A stretch of 53,321 nt of DNA, from assembly GCA_017407645.1 (NCBI GenBank), contig JAFQWE010000008.1:1-53321 (forward strand), written 5' to 3'. How positions within the stretch are numbered: position 1 is the stretch's first letter; the number at the start of each line of letters is the position of its first letter. The notes under the pieces are model-generated. The model was not told the DNA's origin and searched no databases. It saw only the letters and a list, made by a program, of their open reading frames with translations. A program made the position numbers and the translations under genes. Positions 21,951-31,038 of the stretch are shown piece after piece. The stretch is from Clostridia bacterium. GTDB taxonomy: Bacteria; Bacillota; Clostridia; Oscillospirales; Acutalibacteraceae.

Positions 21951-23513
21951 TTACACTTTGTTTGGACGTTGCTTTTTAAGAATTTTGCTTTTTAAAACAT
22001 TTATAACATATCGGTATTCTGCAGGGGAAACCAAAGAATTTATTACAAAATAAGCGGGGATTATTACCATACTGAAAAGAATTCCATACAGGAAGAACTG
22101 ACCGTAATTTGCAATACTCGGCACCACAAATTTTTCTGCAAAAACAACTACTGCAAATATTGCAAAGTTTACAATTACAGGCTTATAGGATTTAAAATAA
22201 CTCCGCTTTAATATGTGCTTTGTGGTGTAAATTATAATATCGTTTGAACGGTAAAGCAAGGCCGCAACGGTGCCTATAAGCACACCGTAAATTCCAAGCG
22301 GCCATACCAATGCAAAGGACACCGCAAGATTTATTGCCGCCTCTGTTATTGTGCGAGGCACCGTTGCCTTTGCATGACCTGCAATATTTATAAGGTTGAC
22401 CGACACCATTCGCACGCTGCTTAACAACTGTACAAGACAGAACAGCAAAGGTAAGTAGGGCATATCGTAATTGAAATCAAAATCCGCAGTATAAATCAGG
22501 ATAAAGGGTCTGAAAAGCAAATAGCACACCGATATAACCGAAAAAATAAAGGCAATGTAATAGGTGTTATAGGCATCGTGAAGCTTTATGTATTCATCCC
22601 TATCCTCATGAAAGGTAATGCCAAGCATAAACAGAAGAGAGTTGTTAAGGGTGTTGCACAGCTTGTGCAAGGCGTGAATTACAAAATTGTAGGTGGTATA
22701 TATGCTTGCATAAACTAGACCTTGCTCCCCCGCCATTGATATTACAAGTGTATCCGTATTTGAAAAGATGAGCAAGGAAATCTGATGAATTAAAAATGCG
22801 TTTTTCTGCTTAATGGATTCAAAGTCCGGCTTGGCATCAAAGTTGACCCAATAATATTTTTTCTTAAAATAAGCACTGTAAAGGAATAACTGAAACAGGT
22901 TAACCGACATATATCCAAGCTGAATAAGAACTATATTGGCGCCCGAATAAATAAGAGCAATCTTAACAGCCGACATAAGCAGCTCGATTATTAGGGTAAT
23001 GTTTGAGGTAACGTATCCTCTGCCCTCTGCAATAAGCAGTTGCTTGAGGGTTGCCTGAAAATAAAAGTTAACCACGCCTGCAATACCGGCAATAAAGGTA
23101 ACAAGACCAACGGCGACTTTTACAATCAGCCCTCCGCTAAGTCCCATAAATTCAAAGGGGATTCCCCTTGTGTCAATTAGCATGGGATAAATAAAGGACA
23201 GACCTATTACACACAGCAAATAATATAGTGACACCCGTCGGTAATAGATGCGTGTTGCCGACAATACCGAGGATATTCCGTCGCGGTCTTTGCTTGCCAC
23301 GTGCTTATAAAGTGCCTGCACCGTTGCAGTACCTATTCCGGCCTCCAACAGTGCCACGTAGCCCATAAGCTGTGTAATTGATGAAAACAGTCCGTTTACC
23401 GCACTTCCGAATTTCATAACGAAAAAGCGCGGTATAATAAGGCCCAAGGCCATCATCAACAACTGGCTTATTAAGCCGAATATTATGTTTTTAAGGCCTC
23501 GCTTAAACTTCAT
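21951..23513 (-). CDS. wzx: Wzx-type polysaccharide flippase
   Basis: 520 residues with about 12-14 membrane segments and the start FKRGLKNIIFGLISQLLMMALGLIIPRFFVMKFGSAVNG-type sequence of the polysaccharide transporter (PST) family. It translocates undecaprenyl-linked repeat units across the membrane. AAGGATTAAG precedes the ATG. It lies between the Wzy-like gene and the galacturonokinase-like gene in the same operon. It is not closely similar to the second flippase at 32019-33473, so the two probably handle different repeat units. Confidence 0.85.
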   Translation of the reverse strand: MKFKRGLKNIIFGLISQLLMMALGLIIPRFFVMKFGSAVNGLFSSITQLMGYVALLEAGIGTATVQALYKHVASKDRDGISSVLSATRIYYRRVSLYYLLCVIGLSFIYPMLIDTRGIPFEFMGLSGGLIVKVAVGLVTFIAGIAGVVNFYFQATLKQLLIAEGRGYVTSNITLIIELLMSAVKIALIYSGANIVLIQLGYMSVNLFQLFLYSAYFKKKYYWVNFDAKPDFESIKQKNAFLIHQISLLIFSNTDTLVISMAGEQGLVYASIYTTYNFVIHALHKLCNTLNNSLLFMLGITFHEDRDEYIKLHDAYNTYYIAFIFSVISVCYLLFRPFILIYTADFDFNYDMPYLPLLFCLVQLLSSVRMVSVNLINIAGHAKATVPRTITEAAINLAVSFALVWPLGIYGVLIGTVAALLYRSNDIIIYTTKHILKRSYFKSYKPVIVNFAIFAVVVFAEKFVVPSIANYGQFFLYGILFSMVIIPAYFVINSLVSPAEYRYVINVLKSKILKKQRPNKV

Positions 23514-23562
23514 AAAACTTAATCCTTACCTTTTGCAAATCTCACAATAACTAAAACTACCT

Positions 23563-24933
23563 TTAAAGCATCAAAACAACAGTAAACCACAAAACCGAAT
23601 AATTACCGTCAAATAGGCTTAGGGTCAACGACCAATATATGAAAAGCATCTTACACAAAAGTATCGTACAATCACGGGTTTGTCTTGTTCGCTGAATGCA
23701 TTTTATAAGCGAATAGCACATTACGGCAAAAACAAAAACAAATCCAACAAATCCAAATCGAAGCATTACATCAACAAAGCAATTGTGACTTACATTTATT
23801 CCCAAAGGATTAACGTGGTTGCCACCGAAAAGCTGATTCAACGCTGGTTGCTCTAATAAATATTCTATATTCAGTCGGGTTATCTCTGTTCTGCCGGTGG
23901 TTGCGCTATCATAGTCTCCACCTAGGAATTCTGCTACTTTATTTGAAAGTTTTTCTTGATAATACTCCAGATAATTAACCGCTTCACCCGATGCATTCTC
24001 TCCGCCAACTATACCGAGCATCGGGAAAACGGATATAGCAACTGCTGCAACTAATATTATAATCAATAACACAGATAGATTTTTTCTGTCCTTATTCATT
24101 ATAACCGAGAAAACCAACAGGATTATTACTGCAGCAATCAATCCTGATATTGAAATAGTTGTAATAAGTGAAAAGAACAAAACACTGCAGCTTATTGCTT
24201 TAATCCATACGTTCACATATTTAGTACTTATAATTATTGCTATACCAAGGGTAATAAACAATGCCGCTAAATTGGGGTCATTACTTGCAATGCCTATAAT
24301 ACCCATTCTTCCCACATTTACTGAAGAGGTTGTTTTTCGCGCTATTAAACTTACCAGAGTGTTTGTCACAATACCAAAACCAAATGCCAAGAAGAATTTT
24401 TCAAAAAGGTTTACATCGGTGTGACTTTCGCAACGCATATAAACCATCCACAAAGTAAAGACAACCATAATGGTTAGTTTTTCGTTTCCCATATAATCTT
24501 TAAGGAAAAACACGCTTTGTAACCAATTTATAAGACCTAAAGTCAGCCATGCAAGGTCAGACAGTTTGAAGTTTAGCCTGAGTTTGAAAATAAGCAACCT
24601 GAAAATCAGCATATAACCCATCAACGTAAACTGGGTAATACGCCCCATTATTATGGTGCCCATTGCATGAGGGGTAATCAATACTATAGCAACCGGAACA
24701 TAATAGTAAGGTGTAAACATCAACAACGCCGTAAGCGATGCGATTACAAGGCCTAAATAAGGCTCAAAAGTTGCGCGGTCGTATAGCATAAGAATCTGAC
24801 ACAAATAATATGCCACAATCGCAAAACGAACAAAGACATTGTTTAAGCTTAAATCAACGCCGTTGTTTTGTTCATTATTCAATTGATTATCCTCTATTTG
24901 TATAGAGGGTTTGATTCTTTTTGACCTAAGCAT
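23563..24933 (-). CDS. wzy: Wzy-type polysaccharide polymerase (O-antigen ligase family)
   Basis: 456 residues. A short charged N-terminus is followed by about 11 membrane segments and a larger outward loop (about residues 310-390, rich in Gly, Asn and Glu) before the last helices. In this loop, GRTEITRLNIEYLLEQP and LGINVSHNCFVDVMLRFG resemble the Wzy_C/O-antigen-ligase pattern with a conserved His. It would polymerise repeat units outside the membrane. I start it at ATG 24933, where GGAGGT lies six bases upstream; the frame extends 65 codons further but overlaps the upstream glycosyltransferase and has no site there. Confidence 0.78.
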   Translation of the reverse strand: MLRSKRIKPSIQIEDNQLNNEQNNGVDLSLNNVFVRFAIVAYYLCQILMLYDRATFEPYLGLVIASLTALLMFTPYYYVPVAIVLITPHAMGTIIMGRITQFTLMGYMLIFRLLIFKLRLNFKLSDLAWLTLGLINWLQSVFFLKDYMGNEKLTIMVVFTLWMVYMRCESHTDVNLFEKFFLAFGFGIVTNTLVSLIARKTTSSVNVGRMGIIGIASNDPNLAALFITLGIAIIISTKYVNVWIKAISCSVLFFSLITTISISGLIAAVIILLVFSVIMNKDRKNLSVLLIIILVAAVAISVFPMLGIVGGENASGEAVNYLEYYQEKLSNKVAEFLGGDYDSATTGRTEITRLNIEYLLEQPALNQLFGGNHVNPLGINVSHNCFVDVMLRFGFVGFVFVFAVMCYSLIKCIQRTRQTRDCTILLCKMLFIYWSLTLSLFDGNYSVLWFTVVLML

Positions 24934-24997
24934 TGATAAACCTCCAACAAAAAACACCAGATAACATAAATCTATAAAGATATGTGTTTTGCTTGTT

Positions 24998-25969
24998 TTA
25001 ACGCCCTGACAGTAGCATAATGTATACCATTCCCTTAAAACCAAACATTTTATATAACATCCGATACTTCGGTCTGACATATTGACTGTTAAGCAAAAAC
25101 GACAAAGGTTTTGCAGCCGATATAACAACTGATTTTTCTTTTTTAGCTATTGATTTAAATTTTCTTATGTAGCTAAAATAAGTTATTTCCATCTGTCTGA
25201 GCATCGCCTTTCGGAATGTGTCCGAACAATTGCCATCCGTATTTATAAAATCCAACCAACGAGTAATTATTTGAAACACCCCAATAAATCGGGAAGCGCT
25301 TATAGTCGTCATTATTGAGCCTTCGCGATTCATTCTGTATAAAGTGTTTACACGGTCGTTTACAGCCAGCTTTCTGGCGGCGCGATATAGGTGCGGCATC
25401 ATATCAAGGTCTTCGTTCAGCTGACCTAAGCGGAACCAAATGTTATTGTCAATCATCAAACTACGCCTGAAAAGCGTGCGCCACGCACACCATATAGGAC
25501 GGTCGATGTTGTTTAGCAGTGTAGCAAAGCCGTCTTCACCGTTTTTATCTGCCACATATTCATCTTTTAAAGAAAAGGGTTCAGGGGTAATAGTGCCCGT
25601 ACCCATATCAAAATTTGCATACTTTGCAATAACAGCGTCAACTTCATCGGTTATTTTAGCGGCAGAGGAGGAAACAGATAACTCATCTGCAAAGCAATCG
25701 TCGCCATCCAAATAGTACACAAACTCACCTGTTGCATTCTTAGTGCCGTAATTACGGGCGCCTGACAATCCGCAATTTTCAATGTGATACACTTTAATTC
25801 GATTATCCCGCTTTGCATAATCATCGCAAATTCTTCCGCTTGAATCGGTTGAGCCATCATCAACTAAAATTATCTCTAATTCTTTGTAATCCTGTGCCAA
25901 AACGCTTTTGATACACTCTTCAACATAGTTCTCAATATTATATACAGGTATTATAACACTAATTAGCAC
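24998..25969 (-). CDS. family 2 glycosyltransferase
   Basis: 323 residues. GT-A fold with SVIIPVYNIENYVEECIKSV at the start, the nucleotide-binding ILVDDGSTDSSG (34-45), ENCGLSGARNYG and the metal-binding DGDD (about 92-95). A family-typical WRTLFRRS/LNEDLDMM segment follows in the middle. It transfers an activated sugar during repeat-unit assembly on the inner membrane face; donor and acceptor are unknown. The GTG start has AGAGGG six bases upstream. Confidence 0.9.
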   Translation of the reverse strand: MLISVIIPVYNIENYVEECIKSVLAQDYKELEIILVDDGSTDSSGRICDDYAKRDNRIKVYHIENCGLSGARNYGTKNATGEFVYYLDGDDCFADELSVSSSAAKITDEVDAVIAKYANFDMGTGTITPEPFSLKDEYVADKNGEDGFATLLNNIDRPIWCAWRTLFRRSLMIDNNIWFRLGQLNEDLDMMPHLYRAARKLAVNDRVNTLYRMNREGSIMTTISASRFIGVFQIITRWLDFINTDGNCSDTFRKAMLRQMEITYFSYIRKFKSIAKKEKSVVISAAKPLSFLLNSQYVRPKYRMLYKMFGFKGMVYIMLLSGR

Positions 25970-26005
25970 AATATCCCTCTTTTCAAAACTGTTTAAGCAC
26001 CCGTT

Positions 26006-27163
26006 TTACTCAACAACTTGATATACTTGTTCCACTATTCCTTGATTATCATAGTTAAAATCATCAAGATACTCGACTATTTGCTGACGCAACTCACAGT
26101 CAGATATCATACGCTTAACGCCATCGTAAACTCCTTCGGCACTGTTGGGACAAATAATACCCATTTTGCCGTCAACCACTACCTCGTGAGCAGCGGGATA
26201 ATCGGTAACCACAATAGGTTTTTTAAGTGCCGCAGCCTCTAAACATACCAAAGAGAAGGATTCGGTAGTAGAAGACACTACAACAAAATCGGCGTTAAAT
26301 ATATATGGATATGGATTTTCCTTATAGCCAACAAAAAAGACATTTTCTGACAAACCCAATTGCTCAACTTTTGTTTTAAACTGGGTGAGCAATGATCCTC
26401 CGCCAACTATAACCCATTCAAAATCAATACCCTCTTTTTTTAGTTTTAGAGAAGCATCAATTACACGGTCAAAACCTTTTTCCTGGGCACATCTGCCCAC
26501 CGAAACTATTAACGGACAGTTCTCTTTAAAACGGTTAACTTTGTAACTGTCACAAAGTTCCAAAGGTGCTGACTGATTAAAGGTATTATAAATGCGAATG
26601 CTTCTGTTGGCATCGGCTGCACCACTGTCAATATACTCGCCCATAATACCGTCAGAAACAAAAATCACTTTATCAAAGCAATCATAAACGGCGCGTAACT
26701 TTTCGGCTCCGCCGTTGTATTTGGAATGCACCCAGGCAATTTTTCGGGGTGCCTTTATGTATCTTGCAAATTCGCTTGCATCCTTTTCCTGATATGCGAT
26801 AACACAGTCATACTTGTTATCATAGTTCTTCGCTGCCTGCTTATATGCAATTTCATAACGGGACTGCTTTTGGATTTTTGACTTTGCAACGAAACACAAG
26901 CTCTTAATAAAAGCGCCTATTTTGCCCGACTTTAGTAAAACCGAAACCGTTTCGCGACCGGCAAGCAGGACTTTATCTTGAGGCAAAACATTACAAGCAT
27001 CTTCAAACTGCTTAAGCACGGTACCTTTATTACGGATAAACATCACATCAATATGATAACGCTCTTTATCCATATTGGCAATTAGGTTGAGCAAGGATGT
27101 GCGTGTACCGCCGATTTGGGCGGTGGGCAGAACAAAAAGCAAGCGTTTAGCCTTCTTTTCCAT
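26006..27163 (-). CDS. family 4 glycosyltransferase
   Basis: About 385 residues. Two Rossmann domains of the GT-B fold. The N-terminal RLLFVLPTAQIGGTRTSLLNLI has the Gly-Gly loop, and the C-terminal domain has SVGRCAQEKGFDRVIDASLKL, then VGGGSLLTQF and STTESFSLVCLEAAALKKPIV with the Glu-x7-Glu motif. ATG 27163 has GAGGTG upstream; the TTG one codon earlier is not needed. Its 5' end overlaps the preceding gene by 17 bases, indicating coupling. Confidence 0.9.
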   Translation of the reverse strand: MEKKAKRLLFVLPTAQIGGTRTSLLNLIANMDKERYHIDVMFIRNKGTVLKQFEDACNVLPQDKVLLAGRETVSVLLKSGKIGAFIKSLCFVAKSKIQKQSRYEIAYKQAAKNYDNKYDCVIAYQEKDASEFARYIKAPRKIAWVHSKYNGGAEKLRAVYDCFDKVIFVSDGIMGEYIDSGAADANRSIRIYNTFNQSAPLELCDSYKVNRFKENCPLIVSVGRCAQEKGFDRVIDASLKLKKEGIDFEWVIVGGGSLLTQFKTKVEQLGLSENVFFVGYKENPYPYIFNADFVVVSSTTESFSLVCLEAAALKKPIVVTDYPAAHEVVVDGKMGIICPNSAEGVYDGVKRMISDCELRQQIVEYLDDFNYDNQGIVEQVYQVVE

Positions 27164-28244
27164 CAAACACCTCGTTAATTTCGGTCATATATTTATCAAC
27201 AACTATTCTGCGGTCAAATTCCCTTTCAACCTTAGCGCGACCCGCAAGACCCATATCCTTGCGGACATCCCAAGGCAAACTTAAGAATTTAAGAATTTTC
27301 TCTGTTAAATCATCGGCATCCTTTTGCTTAACAACAAAACCGTTCACACCGTCATCAACGATTTCGCGACATCCGATTCGGTCGGTAGTAATAATCGGGC
27401 GGGCAACAGCACCGCTTTCAAGCAATACGTTGCTCATTCCCTCGGGGTAGTAAGTAGGATGAACGGTGCAACAACAACGGGCAATAAAATCACCCACACG
27501 GTTGCTATAGCCGTGATAAACGATGCCGGGGGTTTGTGTTGCTTCTGCAAGATATCCCTCGTAGTTTCCGTCACAGCCGCCGACAATATGAAAAACGGCG
27601 TCGGGATGATCTTTAAGTACTGCTTTTGCTGCAGTAACATATTCCTCAATGCCCTTTTCCTTTAGCATTCTTCCAATAAAACAAAACTCTTTATCCGTAG
27701 GATATTCCATAGGTATATATTTGCTGACATTTACGCCCGAACCCGGAAGCAGCACGGCTTTTTTACCCTTTATGTTATTTTCTTCAAAGAATTGCATATC
27801 ATATGAGTTCTGGAAAAATATGCAGTGCGCCCGTTTCAAAGAAGCTCGGTAAAGGGTCAAAATAACATTTCTTATTAGTTTTGATGTGTAACCTACTGCA
27901 GCAAGTCCTGTTATATTAGCGAAAAACGGAACCTTATAACGATGGCATGCAAACCCTGTATACACATTGGGTTTTATGTTAAATGTAAGCACTAAATCGG
28001 GTTTTTCTGCCTTTATTATCTTGCTGTAGCAGAAAAGCAATTTTAAATCGTTAAGAGGATTTTTGCCTCGTCTGCCAACAGAAATATCAACTATTTTAAT
28101 GCCTTCTGCCTCTAACTCTTCAACATGGTCTTCCTTTTTGCACATAACTACAACCTGATGACCTTTTGAAATTAAAGCCTGCATTATTTCGTTTCTGAGA
28201 TTGTAAACGTAAGTTGTATCGTTTGCACTAAGTACTATTTTCAT
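27147..28244 (-). CDS. family 4 glycosyltransferase
   Basis: 365 residues, GT-B fold. The N-terminus KIVLSANDTTYVYNLRNEIMQALISKGHQV and the FANITGLAAVGYTSK segment resemble GT4 enzymes that add the second sugar to lipid-linked units. The C-terminal domain contains FIGRMLKEKGIEEYVTAAKAV, HPTYYPEGMSNVLLESGAV and AVARPIITTDRIGCREIV. It is the first gene of the minus-strand operon running to ugd, with a promoter at 28382-28410 and a leader of about 130 bases. No initiating phosphoglycosyl transferase is seen before it. Confidence 0.9.
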   Translation of the reverse strand: MKIVLSANDTTYVYNLRNEIMQALISKGHQVVVMCKKEDHVEELEAEGIKIVDISVGRRGKNPLNDLKLLFCYSKIIKAEKPDLVLTFNIKPNVYTGFACHRYKVPFFANITGLAAVGYTSKLIRNVILTLYRASLKRAHCIFFQNSYDMQFFEENNIKGKKAVLLPGSGVNVSKYIPMEYPTDKEFCFIGRMLKEKGIEEYVTAAKAVLKDHPDAVFHIVGGCDGNYEGYLAEATQTPGIVYHGYSNRVGDFIARCCCTVHPTYYPEGMSNVLLESGAVARPIITTDRIGCREIVDDGVNGFVVKQKDADDLTEKILKFLSLPWDVRKDMGLAGRAKVEREFDRRIVVDKYMTEINEVFDGKEG

Positions 28245-28381
28245 AATTCATTTCGCTCCATTTTATAAAATACAGGAATCTATAACGATTACACAAAGAG
28301 TTTTTTACAATATTTGGCGGCACCTTTAGTCACGACACTTGTAAACTTCGACATAGTTAGCCACATTATAATCCATCTTTG

Positions 28382-28410
28382 ATTATATCATTTTAAGAAA
28401 ATAAAATCAA
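28382..28410 (-). promoter_or_regulatory. sigma-A promoter of the downstream polysaccharide operon
   Basis: On the minus strand, TTGATT (28405-28410) and TATAAT (28382-28387) are 17 bases apart. It would drive the eight genes from 28244 down to ugd. Confidence 0.7.
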
Positions 28411-28480
28411 GGGTAAAAAGAAGATTATTCGTTTCAAATTGTGCTGTTTTTGGCATTTTTTGATTTTTTACAATCAATAT

Positions 28481-28522
28481 CAAAAACAACAAACCGCGTG
28501 GGCAAACGCCACGCGGTTTGTT
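28481..28522 (-). terminator. terminator of spoIIID
   Basis: A perfect 14-base-pair stem (28488-28501 with 28509-28522, arms AACAAACCGCGTGG/CCACGCGGTTTGTT) begins at the stop codon and is followed on the minus strand by GTTTTTG. It separates spoIIID from the next operon. Confidence 0.88.
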
Positions 28523-28772
28523 ATCGCAGTTTTTCGTATTTTCGTCTGGTGGCAAGGCCGCCACGTATATGCCGTTGGGACTTGTTGATTTCAAGCACCT
28601 GTTTGGCTTGGCGGTACAGCTGCAAATCTATCTTTTTAAGCCGTTGAGCCACATCTTTATGTACTGTTGATTTTGAAATTTTGAACACCTTGGCGGTTGC
28701 GCGCACTGTGGCGCCCGTTTCGATTATGTATTCCGCCAAAAGCACCGCTCTGTCTTCTACACCGTCACGCAT
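28521..28772 (-). CDS. spoIIID: sporulation transcription factor SpoIIID
   Basis: 83 residues, the usual length. The helix-turn-helix TGATVRATAKVFKISKSTVHKD (about 19-40) and the C-terminal basic stretch RHIRGGLATRRKY are near-diagnostic. SpoIIID switches mother-cell gene expression during sporulation, acting on sigma-E-dependent genes. AGGAG lies nine bases before the ATG. It is placed between two polysaccharide operons with its own strong terminator. A promoter for it alone is not obvious in the 50-base gap, so it may be read from the upstream cluster or from a sporulation promoter I cannot identify. Confidence 0.95.
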   Translation of the reverse strand: MRDGVEDRAVLLAEYIIETGATVRATAKVFKISKSTVHKDVAQRLKKIDLQLYRQAKQVLEINKSQRHIRGGLATRRKYEKLR

Positions 28773-28822
28773 ACAATCAACTCCTAAAAGGGTTGTTAGA
28801 TTATATGCCTGAGCTTTGCCGT

Positions 28823-29965
28823 TTATTCCTTATCAAAAATTGATTCCCACAATGGAATAATTTTTTGTGGCAGGAAGTTGACGGCGTTTGCTTTTGAGTT
28901 TTTTGCAAGAGCCTTTTTAAGCTGGTTATCGGTTAAAATATCCACTATTTTTGACGCCATTTCTTCAGTCTTTTCAAAGGGGATAAGATAGCCGTTTTCA
29001 CCCTGTGTAATAATGGCTTTGGGGCCAACGGGCACATCGTAACTGATAATTGGCAAGCCTACCGCTGAGGCTTCCAGCATAACCATAGGGAAGCATTCGG
29101 TAAGGGAGGTCATTGCGAAAAGGTCGCTTTGGAGCATATGCTTCTGCACTTCTTCCTTTGACACCATTCCCGTAAAGGTAATCTTATCTGCCACCCCTAA
29201 ATCGTTTGCAAGAGCTTTAAGACTGTCCATCTCTTCGCCACCGCCCACAAGAGTGAGGGTTGAATCGGGAATTTGCTTGTTTACAAGGGAAAAGACCTTA
29301 ATTAAACTTCCGAAATTTTTGACAGGATGCAGCCTGCCTGCCGACACAATGCGGTTGCCCTGCAAGGCGGCATTTTCCTCGGGAATTCCCTCCAAAATAT
29401 TGGGGATGGTGACAATTTTAATCTTGTTGTTATCCTTAAGCCACTTGGAAAAATTTTCGTATGAGCCCTGACAAATAACCGCCAAATAATCAAGATTTCT
29501 GAAGGCTTTTTTGCAACGTTCAATATACTTGGGGCTGTCGTCGTGCAAATGCTCCTGAGTAATGGTAACAACACCTTTTGGAGCGTATTTTGACAGCATT
29601 TCTGCATACTCAACACGGGTTGAAAGTACAAAATCGCACTTAAGATTTTTGACGGCTTTTTCCATCAATTTCTTTTTAAGATGAAGAATTTTAAGGGCAA
29701 CAAAGCCTTGTTTTGCAATCTTAAAAGGGTTCTTTGAGTGAATAGCCTCTGCAATTTCCTGACGGTTGGGGTGGGTATCCATAAGATAGCGCACCTTTAC
29801 TCTGCCGTCAATTTCATATGCAGGGGGATTATTCATACTGTAGGTGGTTATAAATTCCACCTCATACTTTTCGCAAAGCTGATTTGCCAATGTTATGGTT
29901 TGCTTTTCTATTCCGCCGTGTTGCAGGTGGAGCATTAAAATAGCTATCTTTTTTATAACTATCAC
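28823..29965 (-). CDS. family 4 glycosyltransferase
   Basis: 380 residues, GT-B fold. The N-terminus KKIAILMLHLQHGGIEKQTITLAN has the loop Gly pair. The C-terminal domain has SAGRLHPVKNFGSLIKVFSLV, LVGGGEEMDSLKALA and SLTECFPMVMLEASAVGLPII with the Glu-x7-Glu pattern. The GTG start lies five bases after the stop of the sulfotransferase-like gene, and no better start is present for ten codons. It is the last gene of the upstream polysaccharide operon. Confidence 0.9.
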   Translation of the reverse strand: MIVIKKIAILMLHLQHGGIEKQTITLANQLCEKYEVEFITTYSMNNPPAYEIDGRVKVRYLMDTHPNRQEIAEAIHSKNPFKIAKQGFVALKILHLKKKLMEKAVKNLKCDFVLSTRVEYAEMLSKYAPKGVVTITQEHLHDDSPKYIERCKKAFRNLDYLAVICQGSYENFSKWLKDNNKIKIVTIPNILEGIPEENAALQGNRIVSAGRLHPVKNFGSLIKVFSLVNKQIPDSTLTLVGGGEEMDSLKALANDLGVADKITFTGMVSKEEVQKHMLQSDLFAMTSLTECFPMVMLEASAVGLPIISYDVPVGPKAIITQGENGYLIPFEKTEEMASKIVDILTDNQLKKALAKNSKANAVNFLPQKIIPLWESIFDKE

Positions 29966-29970
29966 CTATC

Positions 29971-31026
29971 TTAAAAGACTTGGTTGTCCTTGTGTTCAAG
30001 GGCATAGGGAAAATCGTACAAATATTCAGGCAGTTCTTTAGCAATAATTTCGCACTCGTTAGCGTATTGCTCATTCTTTCTGAACAACTGAGTATTGTTA
30101 ATTGACCTGTCGGGGTTAAACTTGGTTTTCTTGGCGGTGTGAGTTTTCTCATCCCAGCCTAATTTTTGGAATATGGCAGAGATTGTAGCGTCGTAATTAT
30201 AAATCAAATCTTCAAATTTAATTCTTACAATCCGCTCACTGTCTGCCGGCTTTTCCATTTGGCGCAAGCTTCTGTAATACTTGCAAAACTCATTTACATC
30301 GGTGGGATATGGCACCGGCTCACCCTGTTTTGACCAGTAATATTTGTTGCTGATGAAGACGTCGCGAGGGTCACGCTCCATAACAAAAACGTAGGCGTCA
30401 TCATCAAAATATTTTTCAAATCTGAACAGGTTGAAGGGAAGCAAAAGCTGGTCAAACAGTATACTTTGCTCCTTGTAGCCTGCCATTTCGAAAAGCTTAT
30501 AGATATATTCCTTTGCCTTGGTGTAAAAGCGTTTTTCATCGGCAAAGGAAAGGCGCATAGGCGCATATTCAACCACCTTTTTAGGCTTAAATCGATTTAG
30601 GGTTGCCATTTTAAGCAATCTGTTAACAATCAGTCTTACAATCATTTTTGGGGTGGCGTTTTCCTGATAATACCAGTAGTAATCACTTTCCACGTCGGTG
30701 ATGCTTTTGGTAAATTCCTTGGTAGCATCAAAGAAGCCCTCACCAATATTCTGCTTATAGTGACCTACCCACCAATATTTTTTGTCGTAAAGCTGCTTCA
30801 TTGTTTTTTCAAAGGAATGAAGGGCTTCGTCACTGCGAACGGCATTGTTGCCCATAAGCAGCTTGTCCTCTAAATCAAAAAGTCCGTTGGGGCAGTGCAT
30901 AAACACGTATTCAAAGGTGCCTCGGCTTACGTCCACACCCTCGATTTCACTCATAATATCGGTTATGGCTGATGAGCCTGAACCCATATATCCCGACGGG
31001 ATAATTATTCTTTTGGGATTTGCCAT
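29971..31026 (-). CDS. sulfotransferase-like protein
   Basis: 351 residues. The N-terminal IIIPSGYMGSGSSAITDIM matches the 5'-phosphosulfate loop of PAPS-dependent sulfotransferases (SGxxGSGTS-type). VFVMERDPRDVFISNKYYW in the centre supplies the 3'-phosphate-binding Arg and Ser pattern (RDPRDVxxS). It would transfer sulfate from PAPS to a saccharide hydroxyl. ATG 31026 has AAGGGTG six bases upstream; the GTG three codons earlier overlaps that site. It sits between two glycosyltransferases, so a sulfated repeat unit is the natural inference. Kinases or other P-loop proteins are less likely because the second motif is so typical. Confidence 0.78.
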   Translation of the reverse strand: MANPKRIIIPSGYMGSGSSAITDIMSEIEGVDVSRGTFEYVFMHCPNGLFDLEDKLLMGNNAVRSDEALHSFEKTMKQLYDKKYWWVGHYKQNIGEGFFDATKEFTKSITDVESDYYWYYQENATPKMIVRLIVNRLLKMATLNRFKPKKVVEYAPMRLSFADEKRFYTKAKEYIYKLFEMAGYKEQSILFDQLLLPFNLFRFEKYFDDDAYVFVMERDPRDVFISNKYYWSKQGEPVPYPTDVNEFCKYYRSLRQMEKPADSERIVRIKFEDLIYNYDATISAIFQKLGWDEKTHTAKKTKFNPDRSINNTQLFRKNEQYANECEIIAKELPEYLYDFPYALEHKDNQVF

Positions 31027-31038
31027 TGTTTTCACCCT

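Noticed and set aside
23563-25128. 521-residue version of the Wzy-like protein
   Set aside because: The extra 65 residues overlap the upstream glycosyltransferase; GGAGGT six bases before ATG 24933 decides the shorter start.
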